A stretch of DNA of 64,000 nucleotides from Nostoc sp. 'Lobaria pulmonaria (5183) cyanobiont' (GTDB lineage Bacteria > Cyanobacteriota > Cyanobacteriia > Cyanobacteriales > Nostocaceae), in contig NZ_CP026692.1 in NCBI RefSeq assembly GCF_002949795.1, forward strand, positions 6,959,001 to 7,023,000. Reading direction: 5' to 3'. Positions 16,794-25,701 of this stretch are shown here, piece after piece. The translations under genes and the position numbers were made by a program. The notes beneath the pieces are model-generated. The model saw nothing but the letters and a program-made list of their open reading frames with translations. It was not told the DNA's origin and did not search any database. Positions within the stretch are counted from its first letter, which is position 1. Each line of letters starts with the position of its first letter.

Positions 16794-18248
16794 ATGACCG
16801 CAAAGACTATAAAAGATATTAGTAATCCTGATACTTATAAAGGTATATATTCTTTCCATAAATACTGGGGTAAAAAGCCAACTGAAAGTATTGCTTTTTT
16901 TATACAAAACTATACATCTGAATCAGATATAGTTCTTGATCCATTTTTGGGTTCAGGTCTTATCAGTAGAGAATGTTTGTACCAAAAAAGGAGATTTATT
17001 GGAATTGATATTAATCCTTTTGCAATTGAACATACCAACTTTTTATTAGAACTTCCAAAAGCTTCAGAATTTCAATCAGCTCTACAAAAGATTGAAACAA
17101 ATATTAAACATAAAATAAATGAGACATATCTTACCGACAAGGGGGAAATAGTATCACATTATTTATGGAGTAGTAGTGATATTTTAAAAGTATGGATGAA
17201 GCCAAAGGTAGGTAGAAGGAGAATTGAGATAGAAACAACAAGCTTTGATCTAAAAAAAATTGACTCTTTTTCTCAATATTCAATACGGAACATTAGAAAA
17301 CTAACTTTTTTTACAAATTCAAGAATTAACTCAAGTAATCAAATGTCTATCTATGATTTGTTTACTCGTAGAGCTTTGCATAATATTGATTTAATACTGG
17401 ATGAAATTAAACTATTTCCAGATTTAATTCAAAAAGCTTTATTATTAACTCTTACTTCTTCATCAGGACAAATGTCATCTATGGTATTTGCAATTACCAA
17501 TCGAGGAAAAACAAAAAATCAAATTTCTAATAAAATTGAGGTCGGTAGTTGGGTGATTGGTTATTGGAGACCAGAATTACATTTTGAAATTAATGTTTGG
17601 AATTGTTTTGAGAGTAGAGCTAAAAAACTTTATAAAGCATTAATTGATATTAGCGATCATAAATATCCAAGACATGAATCAATAAGTGCGCTCTTAGAAA
17701 ATAGACAAGGAGCATTAATTATTAATGATGATTGCATAGATGTAATGCAAAAAATACCAGAAAAAACTATAAAACTGATTTGCACTGACCCACCGCATAG
17801 TGATCGAATTCCATACCTTGAATTAAGTGAGATATGGAATTCTATTTTAAATAAAAATGTTTATTTTGAGAAAGAAATAATTGTTTCTAACGCCAAAGAG
17901 AGAAATAAAAAAAAGATCGAGTATATTGAAAAAATGAAATTGTTTATAGGTGAATCTAGTCGTATTCTTACTGATGATGGAATGTTTTTAATATACTTTA
18001 ATGCCCGCGATCAAGAAAGTTGGAAATTCTTAGAGATACTTGAAAATAATTCTAATTTACAATTTATTGGGGCTTTTCCTATGGAATATTCTGCAAACTC
18101 AGTAGTGCAAGATAATAGAAGAGGTGGAATGAAAACAGATTATGTTCTCGTCCTCAAACGAAAAGGGTGTAATATTAATTCTCAGCAGGAACTTAATAAG
18201 ATACCAGGTTGGTCAACTTCAATATCCCAAATAGCGTCAGCAATATAA
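16794..18248 (+). CDS. DNA methyltransferase of a restriction-modification-like module
   Basis: 484 aa, S-adenosylmethionine-dependent. A motif X-like segment ('YSFHKYWGKKPTESIAFFI', 19-37) is followed by motif I DPFLGSG (49-55) and motif II 'GIDINPF' with D72. The catalytic DPP motif (DPPH, 332-335, 'CTDPPHSDRIPYLELSEIW') comes near the C-terminus after a long target-recognition-like middle. The motif order X-I-(TRD)-IV is permuted relative to ordinary beta-class enzymes. His replaces the usual Tyr/Trp of DPPY/W. Base composition is clearly more AT-rich than the flanks and the gene has no HIP1 site, which points to horizontal transfer. The downstream gene, 24 bp away, is its likely nuclease partner. 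Confidence 0.85.
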   Translation: MTAKTIKDISNPDTYKGIYSFHKYWGKKPTESIAFFIQNYTSESDIVLDPFLGSGLISRECLYQKRRFIGIDINPFAIEHTNFLLELPKASEFQSALQKIETNIKHKINETYLTDKGEIVSHYLWSSSDILKVWMKPKVGRRRIEIETTSFDLKKIDSFSQYSIRNIRKLTFFTNSRINSSNQMSIYDLFTRRALHNIDLILDEIKLFPDLIQKALLLTLTSSSGQMSSMVFAITNRGKTKNQISNKIEVGSWVIGYWRPELHFEINVWNCFESRAKKLYKALIDISDHKYPRHESISALLENRQGALIINDDCIDVMQKIPEKTIKLICTDPPHSDRIPYLELSEIWNSILNKNVYFEKEIIVSNAKERNKKKIEYIEKMKLFIGESSRILTDDGMFLIYFNARDQESWKFLEILENNSNLQFIGAFPMEYSANSVVQDNRRGGMKTDYVLVLKRKGCNINSQQELNKIPGWSTSISQIASAI

Positions 18249-18272
18249 GATGAAGATTTTTCAGGATTGGCT

Positions 18273-19385
18273 ATGAAGAATTTTTATTATTGGAAAGGAT
18301 TATATGAGAATGATAATCTAACAGAATTTAATACGGATTATACAGGTCAACTGTGGTTAAAAACTAAATCAATCAGAAGAGGAGAATTAATTTCAGAATT
18401 TGTCAACAAATATTCACTAGTCTTAAATACTAGCAGCTTAAACGGACAATTCGAGGAGTTATTTTTGCTTTTGGAATCAAACCTATCTCAGTCTCATCAG
18501 CGATTGGATTTATATATTAAAGAAAAAAATGCACAAATATTGGAAGCCTTAAATAAGGAAAGCCTGGTTTCGGAGTTATATAAATTGAAAACATTTGAAT
18601 GGGGAGGGGATTATCAAAACTCACTGGATAAATACTTAATAAGCCATTATGTTAAAACTAAATTTATCATATCTTATGAGATATTGATGTCAAAGTTTGA
18701 GACAGAGATAAATCGTACTGTTCAAGGATATGTATTGAATAGTTGGTATAACCATTGGTCTAGTATTTTAATTGAGCATATCTTTAAATCACATCCGTCT
18801 ATTTTACCTACTGTTGGACAAATTAAGAGTGTCGATTTTTTCATTAAAAATATACCCTTTGATTTAAAGGTTACTTATTTCCCGTCAGAATATTTAAAAT
18901 CCAAGAGAAAGGAAAAGAATCTTCCTGTTGAACTCACTTTTTTAAAGAAAAAAGCAAAAGAGCTTTCAATTAACTTTGATAAAACAGCAAAACCTTCCAA
19001 TATATATTATGAAATAACTGAAAAGTTAAGAGATCGAAATGACAATGCATCTGAATCTGTTCTTAATCAGTTAAAGTCTGAAAATATGGCAATTGTTAAC
19101 GAAGCTCAACAGAATCCTAAAAATCTAGCAAAATGGTTGTATGAGAATCAGGGAGAAATGCGTTTTGGCTCAGAAAACCGCTTGTTTATTGTACTAATTG
19201 ATACAAATGATTTTTCCAGTTCGTGGAAACTTAAAAGGAACTTAGACCTCTTAACACCTACGATAAACACTTTTCTTGAAGCTTTTAGTTCAAAGGAAAT
19301 ATCAGATTTAAAGATGGATTTTAATTATTCTGGGAAATCACAAACATTCAGTGCATTAACAGATGTTATTTTCGTTGTAAAGTAA
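18273..19385 (+). CDS. Putative PD-(D/E)XK restriction endonuclease partner
   Basis: 370 aa from ATG 18273, preferred to TTG 18267 because AGGA lies 6 bp upstream. I do not recognise a named family. A candidate nuclease core is visible: Glu in 'SSILIEHIFKS', Asp188 in 'SVDFFIKN', and Asp197-Leu-Lys199 ('PFDLKVTYF'), which matches the spacing of a PD-(D/E)XK fold. The rest is helical and Lys/Glu-rich. Codons are AT-rich like those of the methyltransferase 24 bp upstream, so the two probably form one operon and one transferred module. It is most likely the restriction enzyme of a type II-like system; other nuclease roles are possible. Confidence 0.65.
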   Translation: MKNFYYWKGLYENDNLTEFNTDYTGQLWLKTKSIRRGELISEFVNKYSLVLNTSSLNGQFEELFLLLESNLSQSHQRLDLYIKEKNAQILEALNKESLVSELYKLKTFEWGGDYQNSLDKYLISHYVKTKFIISYEILMSKFETEINRTVQGYVLNSWYNHWSSILIEHIFKSHPSILPTVGQIKSVDFFIKNIPFDLKVTYFPSEYLKSKRKEKNLPVELTFLKKKAKELSINFDKTAKPSNIYYEITEKLRDRNDNASESVLNQLKSENMAIVNEAQQNPKNLAKWLYENQGEMRFGSENRLFIVLIDTNDFSSSWKLKRNLDLLTPTINTFLEAFSSKEISDLKMDFNYSGKSQTFSALTDVIFVVK

Positions 19386-19561
19386 AAAACTTTCATTAAT
19401 CAAATATTGATGACTACGCATTTAGATAAGCATGAATAAATAGCGGTCTAGCCTTCAATTATGCAACCCATCTGAATAATTCCATATTGATACAAAAATA
19501 TCAAAACTCTATCTTTCTCTCTGTGCCTGTGGGTGAAATTTTAATATACAGATAACTTCTA

Positions 19562-20260
19562 ATGCTAAAAATATCTAACCTTGACGTTTACTATGGCGAA
19601 AGCCACATTCTCCGCAATGTAGATTTGAGCGTACCATCTGGGCAAATGGTTTGCCTAATTGGACGCAATGGTGTCGGAAAAACTACCCTACTAAAAACTA
19701 TCATGGGTTTACTCAAACCCCGCAGCGGTACTATTAATTTAGCTGAAGAATTAATCAACTCTAAATCCCCAGACCAAAGGGCAAAGTTGGGAATTGGTTA
19801 TGTTCCCCAAAGACGAGAGATTATCCCTCGGTTAACAGTTAAAGAAAATCTACTGCTGGGGTTGGAAGCTAGACGCAAACCAGTAAAAAAAGCAGAAATT
19901 TCAGAGGAAGTTTTTAGTTTATTTCCGGTGTTAAAAACCATGCTTTCGCGGATGGGTGGTGATTTAAGTGGAGGACAGCAGCAACAATTAGCGATCGCAC
20001 GTGCTTTAATGGGAGAACCTCAATTACTTGTTTTAGATGAACCCACCGAAGGTATTCAACCCTCCATCATCCTCGAAATTGAAGCCGCAGTCCGTCGCAT
20101 CGTCGAAACCACAGGCATTTCGGTGTTATTAGTAGAGCAACATTTACACTTTGTCCGTCAGGCTGATTATTATTACGCCATGCAAAAAGGTGGTATTGTC
20201 GCCTCCGGTTCCACAGCCGAACTTAGCCAAGATGTGATTCAGCGCTTTTTAGCTGTTTAA
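19562..20260 (+). CDS. urtE: Urea ABC transporter ATP-binding subunit UrtE
   Basis: 232 aa, one of the two ATPases of the UrtABCDE high-affinity urea importer. Walker A is GRNGVGKTT, the signature LSGGQQQQLAIARALMG, Walker B LLVLDEPTEGIQPSI, and the switch His is in 'LLVEQHLHFVRQADYYYAM'. These agree closely with UrtE rather than LivF. It is intact, but its usual neighbours urtA-C are absent from the window and urtD is a remnant, so it is probably orphaned. No ribosome binding site is evident. The 3' end overlaps the opposing gene by 38 bp. Confidence 0.9.
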   Translation: MLKISNLDVYYGESHILRNVDLSVPSGQMVCLIGRNGVGKTTLLKTIMGLLKPRSGTINLAEELINSKSPDQRAKLGIGYVPQRREIIPRLTVKENLLLGLEARRKPVKKAEISEEVFSLFPVLKTMLSRMGGDLSGGQQQQLAIARALMGEPQLLVLDEPTEGIQPSIILEIEAAVRRIVETTGISVLLVEQHLHFVRQADYYYAMQKGGIVASGSTAELSQDVIQRFLAV

Positions 20261-20963
20261 TTTTTGATATTTCTATATCAATTGTGTCGGTAGAAATCAA
20301 GTCTGCCGCTTCTTGTAAAAGCTCATATTGTTCTTTTTGAATTGCTTCCAAACGAATAGAAATTTCTGCTAATCGTTGTTGTTTATTTTGTTGAAAACTT
20401 TCAGGTAGTAAAGTAGGCAGACTATCAGTTATTTTAGCTCCTGGGATTCTTTGAACAGCAAAACTTCCAACTTGAGTTAAGGATAGAAAACTAACTTTAA
20501 TCAAAGCCTGAAGCAATTTTAACGGAACTTTGAGTATTGAGCAACTAGCGGTTTCAATTAGGCGGACAATTGCTTTGATGATACTCCAAAGTAGAGCAAG
20601 TGCAAACAGCAAAATTATTACACTAATAATTGGGTGATTAGCTCCCCAACTTAGTATTTGAACTAACCGAAAAAATATCGGGTGTTGTGTTAACCAATCA
20701 CTTGCAGAAGATGCGATTGCATCTTTAACTGCTCCCGATGTTGTATTTTTCAATTGCTCTGCTGTTTGCCAAGTTTGCTCTAAACTTGTTGTAACTGTAT
20801 CAATTGCTCTATCAGTTGTGGTAGTGGCTGTTGTCTTTAAAGACTCACCAGCTTGTTGTGCTGAGTTACTTAGAGAGTTAACGCTTCCGCCCACAAAATC
20901 TTTCACATTTTGCCAGCGTTGTAAAACTCTATTAGGTAAATGTATGTTTATTTGGGATGTCAT
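20223..20963 (-). CDS. Membrane protein of unknown function
   Basis: 246 aa from ATG 20963 (a GTG four codons earlier, at 20975, is also possible). The N-terminal third is Thr/Ser/Gln-rich and amphipathic ('LKTTATTTTDRAIDTV'). Residues about 105-135 form one or two membrane helices ('HPIISVIILLFALALLWSIIKAI'). The C-terminal 45 aa is a coiled coil ('RLAEISIRLEAIQKEQYELLQEAADL'). It is convergent with and overlaps urtE. It begins at the very end of a P450 pseudogene on the same strand. No family recognised. Confidence 0.7.
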   Translation of the reverse strand: MTSQINIHLPNRVLQRWQNVKDFVGGSVNSLSNSAQQAGESLKTTATTTTDRAIDTVTTSLEQTWQTAEQLKNTTSGAVKDAIASSASDWLTQHPIFFRLVQILSWGANHPIISVIILLFALALLWSIIKAIVRLIETASCSILKVPLKLLQALIKVSFLSLTQVGSFAVQRIPGAKITDSLPTLLPESFQQNKQQRLAEISIRLEAIQKEQYELLQEAADLISTDTIDIEISKIKQLKSAESHLG

Positions 20964-20971
20964 AAAATATT

Positions 20972-21662
20972 TCACCGAGGTTGAAATCTAACCCGCAATC
21001 CATCTTTCGGGCGATTAGTGGGAACCACAACTTCCTCTAAACTTTGATTGGGTAATATCTCCCAATGATAACTATGGAGAAGATGAGCAGCAACGATCTT
21101 CATTTCCGTTTTGGCAAAGGCTAGGCCAATACAGATGCGTGGCCCACCGCCAAAACCAATTAAACTAAAAGGGTATTTTTTGTTTTCTTGGCGCTGGGGA
21201 CTGAAACGGTCTGGCTCAAACAGGTCTGGTTCAGAATAAATTTCTTCAATTCGGTGAGTAACTCCAATTGAATAGTATAACTGTCAACCAGCAGGAACGT
21301 GATAACCTTTAAACTCAAAGTCTTTAATTACGCCACGAAACCCGCCTCCGACAGGTTGATGCAATCTTTCAACTTCCCACAAAACCTGCTCTAAGCAGAA
21401 AAAGTGATTCACCCAGTAATGTCTTGAAATTATCAGGCCATGCCTCGCGCCAAGAAAAATTCTCCATTTGGCTTGACAAAACCAACTCTAATGCCTCCGG
21501 TCCGACCATCAATACAGTCGGTCTACCAAGAAGATGAGTTTTGAAGATGGGCCCGTACTGGCGATAGCGCTTTTTAGCGAAATCGCGGTCGAAAACAAAA
21601 GAGAGTGTTTTACCTAATACAGGTATACCAAAGCTTCCAGGAGGAATTTGATCACTTTTCAT
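20972..21662 (-). pseudogene. Cytochrome P450 (CYP120-like) pseudogene with internal deletion
   Basis: The 5' part from ATG 21662 encodes a normal P450 N-terminus ('IPPGSFGIPVLGKTLSF', 'YGPIFKTHLLGRPTV', 'NFKTLLGESLF'), about 90 codons. The frame then changes at about 21390-21405, and the remaining part encodes the C-terminal third: 'LEQVLWEVERLHQPVGGG', 'FRGVIKDFEFKGYHVPAG', a TGA where Trp is expected, 'QLYYSIGVTHRIEEIY', and the haem-binding loop 'FGGGPRICIG'. About half the gene (helices C to I) is missing. CYP120-type enzymes hydroxylate retinoids, but this copy cannot be functional. Confidence 0.88.
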
Positions 21663-21909
21663 ATCTCTAAGGGTAGCTATGAAAAAGTTAACACGATATT
21701 CCAACTCTGCTGCGATCGCAGCACCCCAAAATATTCTTAGTACTTTCAAATATCTTTGTCTTTTGCACTAATAACCTAAAATCTGCCATCTGTCATTACA
21801 TTTCCCAAGATTACATAATAACTTTACATAAATTTAATATTACTTTTTATTCAATAAAATTGCAGAACGTTAAGATGTTGTGGATCTATTGTTGAAAAGT
21901 AAAAATTCT

Positions 21910-22515
21910 ATGCATCTGGATTTACCACAACTGATTAAATCACTCGGCTATTTTGGGGTCTGGGCGATTGTCTTTGCTGAATCTGGCTTATTAATTGGTT
22001 TTTTTCTGCCTGGGGATAGCTTATTGTTCACCGCTGGATTTGTTGCATCTCAGAATTTACTGAACATTTGGGTTTTGATTTTTGGTGCTTTTATTTGTGC
22101 AGTCTTAGGTGACAATGTTGGCTATTTTACTGGACATAAATTTGGTAGAAGACTTTTTCAAAAGGAAGATTCATGGTTATTTCATAAAAAGCATCTTATT
22201 AAAACCCAAAACTTTTATCAACAGCACGGTAAAAAAACGATTGTTTTAGCGCGTTTTTTACCCATTGTACGGACTTTCGCGCCGATTGTGGCTGGGATTG
22301 GTGCAATGCATTATCGAACATTTATGTCTTACAACTTAATCGGTGGCTTTTTTTGGACATTCGCTATCACCATGTTAGGGTTTTTCTTAGGAAAATCTTT
22401 ACCACCTGAACAGGTTGATAAGTATTTGTTACCAATTATTGGACTAATTATAGTTATTTCTTTAGTGCCATCGATTATTCATTTGATACAAGAAAATAGA
22501 GCAAACAAAAGCTGA
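21910..22515 (+). CDS. DedA/SNARE-associated family membrane protein
   Basis: 201 aa from ATG 21910 (a GTG at 21880 is possible). It has four to five membrane segments. Family motifs are 'FAESGLLIGFFLPGDSLLFTAG', 'GDNVGYFTGHKFG' and 'RFLPIVRTFAPIVAGIGAM', the last containing the conserved Arg of the re-entrant loop. DedA proteins are thought to be lipid (undecaprenyl-phosphate or phospholipid) flippases of the inner membrane. No operon partner. Confidence 0.92.
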   Translation: MHLDLPQLIKSLGYFGVWAIVFAESGLLIGFFLPGDSLLFTAGFVASQNLLNIWVLIFGAFICAVLGDNVGYFTGHKFGRRLFQKEDSWLFHKKHLIKTQNFYQQHGKKTIVLARFLPIVRTFAPIVAGIGAMHYRTFMSYNLIGGFFWTFAITMLGFFLGKSLPPEQVDKYLLPIIGLIIVISLVPSIIHLIQENRANKS

Positions 22516-22779
22516 AATATCTTTTGGATTTTATGTGGAGATTAAGTATATTTATTTACTGATATTTGATAAAAATTGGTGTGTATGGCTCGACTGTTTA
22601 ACGAATTAGAACGCTATTTTTTTGAGTAAGACCGACAATCAAAAGTAACTTTACTAATGGCATTGATTTGGGGTGGTTTCAGTGTTCTTGACATTATTAA
22701 AACTTAGCTAGGTCGGTAAATAGCAAAAATACTACTTGAGGAGAATGACACACAAACATCAGAGTTTGATAATACCCTC

Positions 22780-23313
22780 ATGACTTCCTTAAACATTAAC
22801 CTCTATCTGTTCCTAGAAAATCTCCTCTTTTTCCTTATTGCCACACTTTTTATTGTGGTTGTGAACTGGGGATGGAAAAACGCAAAGCCTTATACTCTAC
22901 CTTTACCATTTCCTGGTTGGTATAAAATCTGGTTTGGCTCGGTGCAACTGTTAGCAGTAGTGCCACCATTAGCGGTCATGTTATTGTGGGGTGTATGGTG
23001 GGGCGATCGCACGGTCTTAACTGTGCTTGCTTGGTATTTTATCGTCTTAGGGTTGCAAATCATTTCTGAAAGAGTGACGCTTAGGCAGTTGCAAAATGTC
23101 GTCTGGGTGATGGTTCCTTATATATATCTCCCTTACCGTTTCTGGCAATTGTATGAGGGTTTGACACTTTTGGATTCTACAAGCGAGTTGCAGTGGGTAC
23201 GATATTTATTGATTTTTGAATTGGTGATGTGGATTGTTAACTACGCCATAGATATATCTCAATTGCCGCGGCTGTTTCGTTGGGAAGTACAATCAAACTC
23301 TGACGCTAGCTAG
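22780..23313 (+). CDS. Four- to five-helix membrane protein of unknown function
   Basis: 177 aa, rich in Trp and Leu. Membrane segments are at about 10-30 ('FLENLLFFLIATLFIVVVNW'), 48-72, 78-95, 105-122 and 140-158. Charged residues are few. I recognise no named domain. The spacing and codon use are ordinary for this genome, and an A/G-rich GAGGAGAATG lies about 40 bp upstream rather than at RBS distance. Confidence 0.65.
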   Translation: MTSLNINLYLFLENLLFFLIATLFIVVVNWGWKNAKPYTLPLPFPGWYKIWFGSVQLLAVVPPLAVMLLWGVWWGDRTVLTVLAWYFIVLGLQIISERVTLRQLQNVVWVMVPYIYLPYRFWQLYEGLTLLDSTSELQWVRYLLIFELVMWIVNYAIDISQLPRLFRWEVQSNSDAS

Positions 23314-23967
23314 GGATTAATCGTAGAATTAGCCATTTTTACTAAAGAAGTGCGTTCGCCTGCTTTCAACCCCACAACAGATTGCACACCCTGTTGTCTC
23401 CAAATCAAGGTAGCATCTGAGCAATTAGCATCACAAGTAAAATTCATAAAGTAGCCAGTGATGCCCTAAGCTACAGTAGGTTTACGACTTTACTTATGAG
23501 CTTGCCTTGGATGTGCTTACCACCTAGCAGCTTCTCACCCTGAACGCTTACGTTGGCTTTGAGTAAGTCGCGGTAGCCGAACAATTCCCTAGTCAGTTCG
23601 TTTTCTAGTAGCTTGCCGATTTCGACGCCAGTCAAGACGTACTGCCACAGGCTAATTCTACACAAGGCTGAACCGCTAGCTTGGTTGATCCGTGGCAAGG
23701 CTAGCGAATAACCCTCTGTGGATTCATGCTACTACTTATCTGTACAGTTGAAATTTCTGTTACAGATAGAGTCGGTAATTGAGAAGTCAAAAGTTAATAA
23801 TATTTCCGATTTTTGGGTAATTTCCTAATTTCGGGAATATTTTTTAGGATGCGTTGACGAAGTGTAATGCACCTTTCTACTTGAGAGTGTAGCACGAGAT
23901 ACGAAGCGTCTTTGCTTCAATTCCACGTTTTTAAATGTGGGTTCCTTCTGCCTCCTGCCTCCTGAAG
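23314..23967. other. Long intergenic region
   Basis: 654 bp without a recognisable gene. A 75-codon minus-strand frame (23471-23698) is open for some distance upstream as well (to a TAG near 23740), but it has no normal start and no known motif. It could be the remains of a gene. Confidence 0.4.
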
Positions 23968-24576
23968 TCAACCAATAGGGCGATTTCCAGGATTGACTGC
24001 ATGAATATATTCACTACCCGATCGCGGTCTTCCTCGTTTATAATAAGCTTCTTCTGGTTTACCCCATCCTAGCTGCAAAATCATTTCCAAAAAGCTAGAA
24101 TTTTCCCACTTGCACAAACTTGCCCACTCTGTTCTTTGAACAATCCTTTCGACATCAGATGTGACAATTTGTTGGTGTTGTTTACTATTATTAAAACTCA
24201 AGTATAAATCCATGCCCACAGTGACTTCACACCAAAATTTTACGATGGAATTCTTAGCAGCTTTTAATATTTCTAAGTCACTAGCGAGGGCAATTAACTC
24301 AGTATCTATTTCGGGATAGTGTAAGCTTTTTCCTTTAACTGTCATTTCCCGCCAGATAATACCAGAAACTCGGTTTTCTCTCTGATACTCGTGAATTGCA
24401 GTTTTGAAATCTTGATAGGCAGTGAACTGTTGCAGTCCATCAGTTCTGATGAACTGGTCAATTACAGGATTGCCAGAGACTGTTATTTCTAATTTTAGAC
24501 GTTTTCCTTTGAGGCAAGCTTGGCGTTCGGCTGCCAAAATTTGAATTAGCTCTTGAGTGGTGTAAACTTTTGACAT
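23968..24576 (-). CDS. Conserved-looking hypothetical protein
   Basis: 202 aa, soluble, no signal peptide or membrane segment. Features are an N-terminal helix ('TTQELIQILAAERQACLKGKR'), a central acidic region and a Pro/Arg/Gly-rich C-terminus ('YYKRGRPRSGSEYIHAVNPG'). Codon use is normal for the window, with an ATG start. No domain recognised. It stands alone between an intergenic gap and the PSI accumulation factor gene on the same strand, 176 bp apart, so an operon is unlikely. Confidence 0.65.
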   Translation of the reverse strand: MSKVYTTQELIQILAAERQACLKGKRLKLEITVSGNPVIDQFIRTDGLQQFTAYQDFKTAIHEYQRENRVSGIIWREMTVKGKSLHYPEIDTELIALASDLEILKAAKNSIVKFWCEVTVGMDLYLSFNNSKQHQQIVTSDVERIVQRTEWASLCKWENSSFLEMILQLGWGKPEEAYYKRGRPRSGSEYIHAVNPGNRPIG

Positions 24577-24752
24577 CAGAATACACTCTAGTTAATTATT
24601 GGGCATTGGGCATTGATTACGGACTATAGACTATGGATTAATTTCCTCAATTGTTAACACAGATATTTCAATATTATGCTTTGGCATCGGCAGAAATGTA
24701 GTAACAGATAGCACTAAAAATTAGGGCAGACCAATTTGGTCTACCCCATAAG

Positions 24753-25340
24753 TTACTTAGCTAACTCACTACTGAACTCATTGAAGGCTCGCCGCTTTAG
24801 CTGTGCTGTTTCAATGCGTGGTAATAAATCAAAGATTTTACGAAATTGATCGTCTATCTCTTCAAAAGCTACTTGACCCTTTTTATTCAAAACTACTTCA
24901 CCTGATTTATTTAACACCACTACTTGCGGAACACTCCCACCATAGTAATATCCTGGTTCTGTTGAGTCGTAGGTCTCTTTAGGCGGGATAGTATCTACAC
25001 TAATCGGCATAATCTCTGCTACCCGACCATAGAATTCCTGTACCCGTGAGATAGAAATGGCATATCTTTTGGAATCGCTGCTATCATCCAGATAAAAAGC
25101 CAAAAATACGGGTTTATGTTCCGCTAAAGTCTGTGCCAGTGTCTGTCTGGGAGGAACTAATGAACCATTGCCTGCATAAACGACAAAGATGTTGCCATCA
25201 TATAAATCATTATTAAGACCAGCAGATGCAGGTTGCATACTTATAATGAAAAGACTTGCAAGCAACAACAGGCATTTGGACAACCACCCTTGCCAGCCAG
25301 TAATTTGTTTATGTAAAAAAAGAAACTTTGTGCTATTCAT
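24753..25340 (-). CDS. Thylakoid membrane photosystem I accumulation factor (thioredoxin-like fold)
   Basis: 195 aa from ATG 25340 (TTG 25343 is the only upstream option). The N-terminal hydrophobic segment ('CLLLLASLFIISMQPASAG') is a signal peptide ending near AxA. The mature part is 'NDLYDGNIFVVYAGNGSLVPPR', 'FLAFYLDDSSDSKRYAISISR', 'EPGYYYGGSVPQVVVLN', which is the cyanobacterial family annotated as PSI accumulation factor. The fold is thioredoxin-like but there is no CxxC, so it is not a disulfide reductase. It probably acts on the lumen side of the thylakoid. Confidence 0.8.
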   Translation of the reverse strand: MNSTKFLFLHKQITGWQGWLSKCLLLLASLFIISMQPASAGLNNDLYDGNIFVVYAGNGSLVPPRQTLAQTLAEHKPVFLAFYLDDSSDSKRYAISISRVQEFYGRVAEIMPISVDTIPPKETYDSTEPGYYYGGSVPQVVVLNKSGEVVLNKKGQVAFEEIDDQFRKIFDLLPRIETAQLKRRAFNEFSSELAK

Positions 25341-25701
25341 CAAAAGGAACCTTGCAAGCTACTACTTGTTGTGAGTTTGTGCTTAATTTGGCAACCGGGG
25401 CTAGATATGTAATTACGCCCACGCACTATTTTTTAAGATAACGCTTACTGAGATTATCTGTCGCAAGTGGCTGGTATCGCTACGCGCAAGTCAAAACAGA
25501 GGTAAAGTAGCGCAACTGTAAGGCTCAAGAATCCAAAATCGTTCGACTGAGCGAATGCGAACAGCGTCTCAAAGAGAAGTCGAAGTCCAAAATCTAAAAT
25601 TCAAAATTGCGATGACTGGCTTTTTCAACCAGGATTCGCTAAACTCACAAGATTAAATTTGCACTTTTAATTAGCAACCGCCAGAAGACTAGGGTACAGA
25701 T
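25341..25701. other. Intergenic gap with repeat
   Basis: No gene. It contains a short interspersed element near 25545-25590 (GAATGCGAACAGCGTCTC and flanks), of a type common between cyanobacterial genes, plus AAAATTC/AAATCT-rich tandem-like sequence. Confidence 0.4.

Noticed and set aside
23471..23698. 75-codon minus-strand frame in the 23.3-24.0-kb gap
   Set aside because: No normal start, no recognised motif, no RBS. It might be a relic, but I cannot support a gene.
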